From: Pyronema omphalodes
Taxonomy: Eukaryota; Ascomycota; Pezizomycetes; Pezizales; Pyronemataceae
Assembly (NCBI GenBank): GCA_024516155.1
Contig: JAJJXM010000083.1
Coordinates: forward strand, 124,001 to 188,000
DNA: 64,000 nt
Direction of reading: 5' to 3'
Part shown: piece by piece, positions 60,301 to 64,000 of the stretch
Position numbering within the stretch: position 1 is the first letter of the stretch
Layout of the letters: each line of letters starts with the position of its first letter
Notes under the pieces: generated by a model
Told to the model about the DNA's origin: nothing
Seen by the model: only the letters and a program-made list of their open reading frames with translations
The model's database searches: none
Position numbers and translations under genes: made by a program

Positions 60301-63300
60301 GAACGAATTTGAACCCCGAACCCTAATAAAATGACATTCTGCGGGCTACCGCAAGTGGTGTCTTCGCAATATTGTAGTCCCAAAGATTCTGATACGATAA
60401 CTTACGCCAACTACCCACTTAATTAGATGTTTCTGATATAATTCAAATCAGTTCTGTGGTGCTATCCTCTTTCAGTTGCTCTGGTCGTCAAAATAGTGAT
60501 AATAAATGATTTGATTTAGTCATCAATTATGACTCGTTGATAGCCAGCAGTCTTAGAAATCCTATGATGAAAGGGACCTAAATGCGTACTTGACGAAAGA
60601 GATACTCCAAAAAGAGGAACTCGGTTTTTAATATTACTGTATACAAGGAAATCCTATCGATAAGATATAATGGCCGCGGTCCCGTCGGTTTTTGAATCGG
60701 AAATCACGGTTTTTATATCTAAGAATATCTTTAAGAAAACGCAAAACTTTTGTATTGTAGTTATATACAGAGATGCGGCTGAAGGTGTACTTTTGATGTT
60801 GAGCAGGCTGTTGAGGTCGAAGAGCATATACTCCGCCGCCGAGCGCTCTGCATCTCTTGCAATCACTCGTGCCAAGCCTTCCACGTAACCTAATAAGAGT
60901 GCGCCTCTCCGTTCCCGACGTACCCTTGTTGACAGGTCTTTCTGGGACTATGTACATACATTAGATATGTAAAATTTACAGCGTCTGCATTAGCATTGTC
61001 AAAGCGGTGGTTCGTCGTGGTTTTTAGTCGGCGTAACCAAATACCACTAATTTACATTTGAGTTTGCGGCAGTGGTAGAGAGTGTCTGGAGCATGACGGT
61101 AAACAATAGTTTGGTCAAATGAACACTATAATTTGTGGTTAGTTGGTTCTTTCTGTGAAACATCTGATGATACAAGTCAATGAGATGAAACCCATAAATA
61201 ATTGTTCGCATGATTTAACATAGTAAATGGGACAAATAAAAAGCGTCGGTACTGTGTAGCCTCTCAAGCGAAGTATCATGATCATATCGGAATGCGGGCC
61301 CAGGTTAACCATCACTATCCGATCAGAGAGACTCTTTGCTAACTTTTCTACCATCTGCCTCCGTATAGGCATCGTCGGAGAAATAACCCATCACGTCCAG
61401 TGGCAAATTTTCCTAAGCACCGTAGATGGACATCTCAATATCTTCCGAGTGGTAGAGTACACAATGGTGATTTTATAGGTTGTCAAAAGTTCACATCTAC
61501 AGGATAAAGTTATCAGCATCGTGCAATAAAATAGTATAGAAGGATTCCATCAGACCTCCCAACCGTATAGCCAGTTTACCAGGTAAAATTGCAAACTAGG
61601 TAAACTTAACTGACAACTCACAGTTAGTTGGTGCAGTTGTAGTGTCCCGGATACACAGTTGGTTCAGTTTTGAGGGGTCCATAGAACCAGGTAACTGCAG
61701 TGCACTGATTAAACGGACTCGGTAAATACAAACCAGTTTAACCGCATCGGGAACCAGTGCATGCAGGAATAAATAATGTATTCAACCTCGTCTGAACCCA
61801 CCGGTGGCCAAGCCTGCCAGTACCTCAAACCTCCATAATCCACCAGTTTCTGGTAACCAGGTTTCCCAACCTTTACGAAATGGCTGTAAAAATGCCCTCA
61901 GATTCCGCGATGACTGCCGAGTCTGAGCTGCTGTTATCTGAACGCAAGCAGATCATTATATCAGACCGCAATTAAATATAGGTGGATACTCTGAAGGCCA
62001 TTAAGGGGCTCAGGAGCCTCAATCGTAAGCGTCAGTTGTGATTTCTAGGGACCCAATTAGTATAGAATTCTATTATGTATGCACTGAATGATATTTATTG
62101 CCCCTCCATAAACCAGTTCCTCTGGACGAACCAGTTTTCGCAGTTCCTGGTTTGCCAAGCCCTGCATTCGGTTAACTAGTTTTCTCAGTTTAATCAGTTC
62201 ATACTACCGACAGTAAACTGATTTAAGTCGTCGTATAGTTCTCGTATTCCAACAGTCCGTACAGTCCGTACAGTCCGTTTTGGCCGTCATTTTAAACCGG
62301 TGTGTTGTGTACGACTGAGAGGTCTGGATTACATAATAGTCAAATAACACGGAATAAAAGAAAAATCAAGTATTAGGTACACAACCTATATATATCCAGT
62401 CTAGGATTCACGAAAAAGTCGAAAACAATTTTCAGAAACCAGAAAAAGATTCCTAGGATGATGGAGGAGAGATGGATTTCTAGTGATATTCCCGATCAGA
62501 AACCGAAGCTTCGCCAACAACCCTGTGGTATGGCTTGAGGCTCCATTTAGCCTCTCGTCGATTCACACGCTTACCCAGGGAACCACAATATCTAGCTCTA
62601 TACCTCCATCTCCACTGCTACCGATAAATTATAACTTCGCTCAACCCTTGCGAGTCTTTTTCCCTACCTACTAAAGCATCGCTGGTATCACTGGTATCAG
62701 TCTACCCCGTATTTTAGAGGCATGGGATGTGATAGTATTTACAATCCTGTAATCCTGTAATCCGTACATCGCCTTTTCTAATGACTTTCTATAATCCAAG
62801 CTCCTTCAACTCCTGCATATCGCATCTCTATTCTCCTAAGGCTCGATGCAAGAATATCCTGCTTCCTACATTCTTGGTGTTCTATTACCTGTATAAATGT
62901 ATCGTCCTCCGGACCCGGTTACACAACAAAATAAAAAACAAAACCTTATATGTACTCAAGGAAATTCCAAAGTTTTCGACACCTCCTCCTTAAGATAATC
63001 CACGCCATACTTTGCATCATTGATATACGCCACTGAATCACTTCTTTATCCTACTTACAACAACCCAAATTACTCTTCATATTTTAAATTTCATCCAGCC
63101 CGATAAACTCCATGAGTTATCCACCCCGAGTGATACCGCATGAATCCATGATGCTTATTAATCACCCAGTGATGTCTGATGATTGAGTTTTCAACATTGC
63201 AAGGAAGGGCTCTGCGATGAGTAATTTACAACACCCCAAGTATACTGGGAAAGATTATGATATTTCTGATATCATGGCCGACGAAAATTGTGGGTCGGGG

Positions 63301-64000
63301 ACTCGGATCAGGAACTGGAATTGGGATGAGTAATTTATAACACGTTACACCGTAATCATGATATGAAAGGTGAAGTTCCCGATGTCATGACTGACGAAAT
63401 TTATGGGCCTGGTTGTGATGGTTGTGATGGGATTCGAATTGGGATCAGGAATTGGGATGAGTTAAAGCTATCATATATATCATATTATATCATGTCATGT
63501 CATGAGTCAAATGAAGCTTGCTTATGAATGTTGTCAAGGTATATCATAGTGGGGGGTTTTTTTTATTTTATTTTCTGTATGGACTCTGGTTTGATAGGTT
63601 GGATATTCCAGCAACCAGGATATGAAAGAAAACTTGTTGCTTGTTGATGTGTATATATACAATGAAGCTCTCGGACTGGGTTCAGGGTGATTAATCATCA
63701 TAAGATACCATCTTCCATCAATCAAAAAAACAGAAAAAAATATCATCATTAAAACAATATAAAATAAAAATCAATCCCTACATATTTACATATGTGTATC
63801 GTATCCACTTCATCCCGAAGGCCGATATAAACTCCGTATGTAACAAGGATTCCCCCCAGGTCCGGGGAAATATCGGATCCACATCGCTGCATCCCCATAT
63901 CGCTGCATCACTTTTTTTTCTTACGGTTATATCCGTAGCCGTAGTCATAGTCATAATCATACTAGTCCATAGTCCATGCAATCTAGAATCCAGAATCCGG
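48301..64000. other. 15.7 kb without a supported gene
   Basis: Starts with a 20-base poly-C run (48472-48491). The composition is AT-rich to about 51 kb, balanced and CpG-containing from about 51 to 60 kb, then AT-rich again. Open frames, for example 57417-57704, 59621-60056 (two overlapping) and 60634-60957, lack motifs and signal peptides and conflict with frames on the other strand. A pair of minus-strand frames at 51925-52533 is the most gene-like (see findings). Telomere-like TTTAGGGTTTAGGG occurs at about 58500-58513. Decayed repeats are noted at 54.1 kb, 61.5-62.3 kb and 63.2 kb. Confidence 0.45.
63216..63465 (+). repeat. Diverged tandem repeat, about 109-131 base unit
   Basis: Blocks opening GATGAGTAATTTA begin at 63216 and 63325, with a further GATGAGTTAA at 63456. 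Internal matches include GAT-T/G-TCATG-GCC/ACT-GACGAAA-TT-TGGG and GGAACTGGAATTGGGATGAG / GGAATTGGGATGAG. Confidence 0.7.

Overview
The window is nuclear DNA of a filamentous ascomycete (Pezizomycotina; the gene set would fit a Leotiomycete-like fungus, but the sequence alone does not prove the class). The support is short introns of about 46-80 bases with GT..AG ends and CTAAC/CTGAT branch sites, a tRNA-Leu(CAA) and a tRNA-Gly(GCC) that both carry introns, a Tad-type LINE relic, and fungal-type secreted and secretory-pathway proteins. Gene density is low: six well-supported or likely protein genes, one damaged or hard-to-model gene and three tRNAs in 64 kb. All are separated by AT-rich or microsatellite-rich DNA.

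Layout. 0-5 kb: tRNA-Leu(CAA) (-), a secreted T1/F1-type guanyl-specific ribonuclease (-, two exons), and a DUF3632-like cytosolic protein (+, two exons). 4.4-8.1 kb: AT-rich, no gene. 8.1-14.2 kb: the best coding block, with a secreted neutral ceramidase followed on the same strand by a GH47 alpha-1,2-mannosidase that carries unusual inserts. 14-23 kb: mostly non-coding, with a multi-spanning membrane protein gene at 16.7-18.3 kb (-), tRNA-Gly(GCC), diverged tandem repeats and a 300-base polypyrimidine tract. 23.2-24.6 kb: 5'-truncated LINE. 24.6-35.7 kb: tRNA-Lys(UUU) and otherwise no gene, but a perfect 20+4+20 hairpin at 27.26 kb. 35.7-38.0 kb: a nine-exon RUS-family (DUF647) gene with two 13-base micro-exons. 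38-48 kb: extremely rich in micro- and minisatellites and in poly-C/poly-G runs, with one gene, an RGS-domain regulator, at 44.9-46.0 kb. 48-64 kb: no convincing gene, only decayed repeats.

How the genes relate. They do not form a pathway cluster. The ceramidase and the GH47 mannosidase share the secretory route (sphingolipid turnover and N-glycan trimming), the RNase is secreted, and the RGS protein should dampen heterotrimeric G-protein signalling. The most informative points are the micro-exon architecture of the RUS gene, the three-copy RVAP..GGTG..EV repeat and KRQ sites inserted into the GH47 catalytic domain, and the Y-x-C start of the mature RNase just after its intron. Gene models were built by hand from reading frame, splice-site and protein-family logic; no searches were run.
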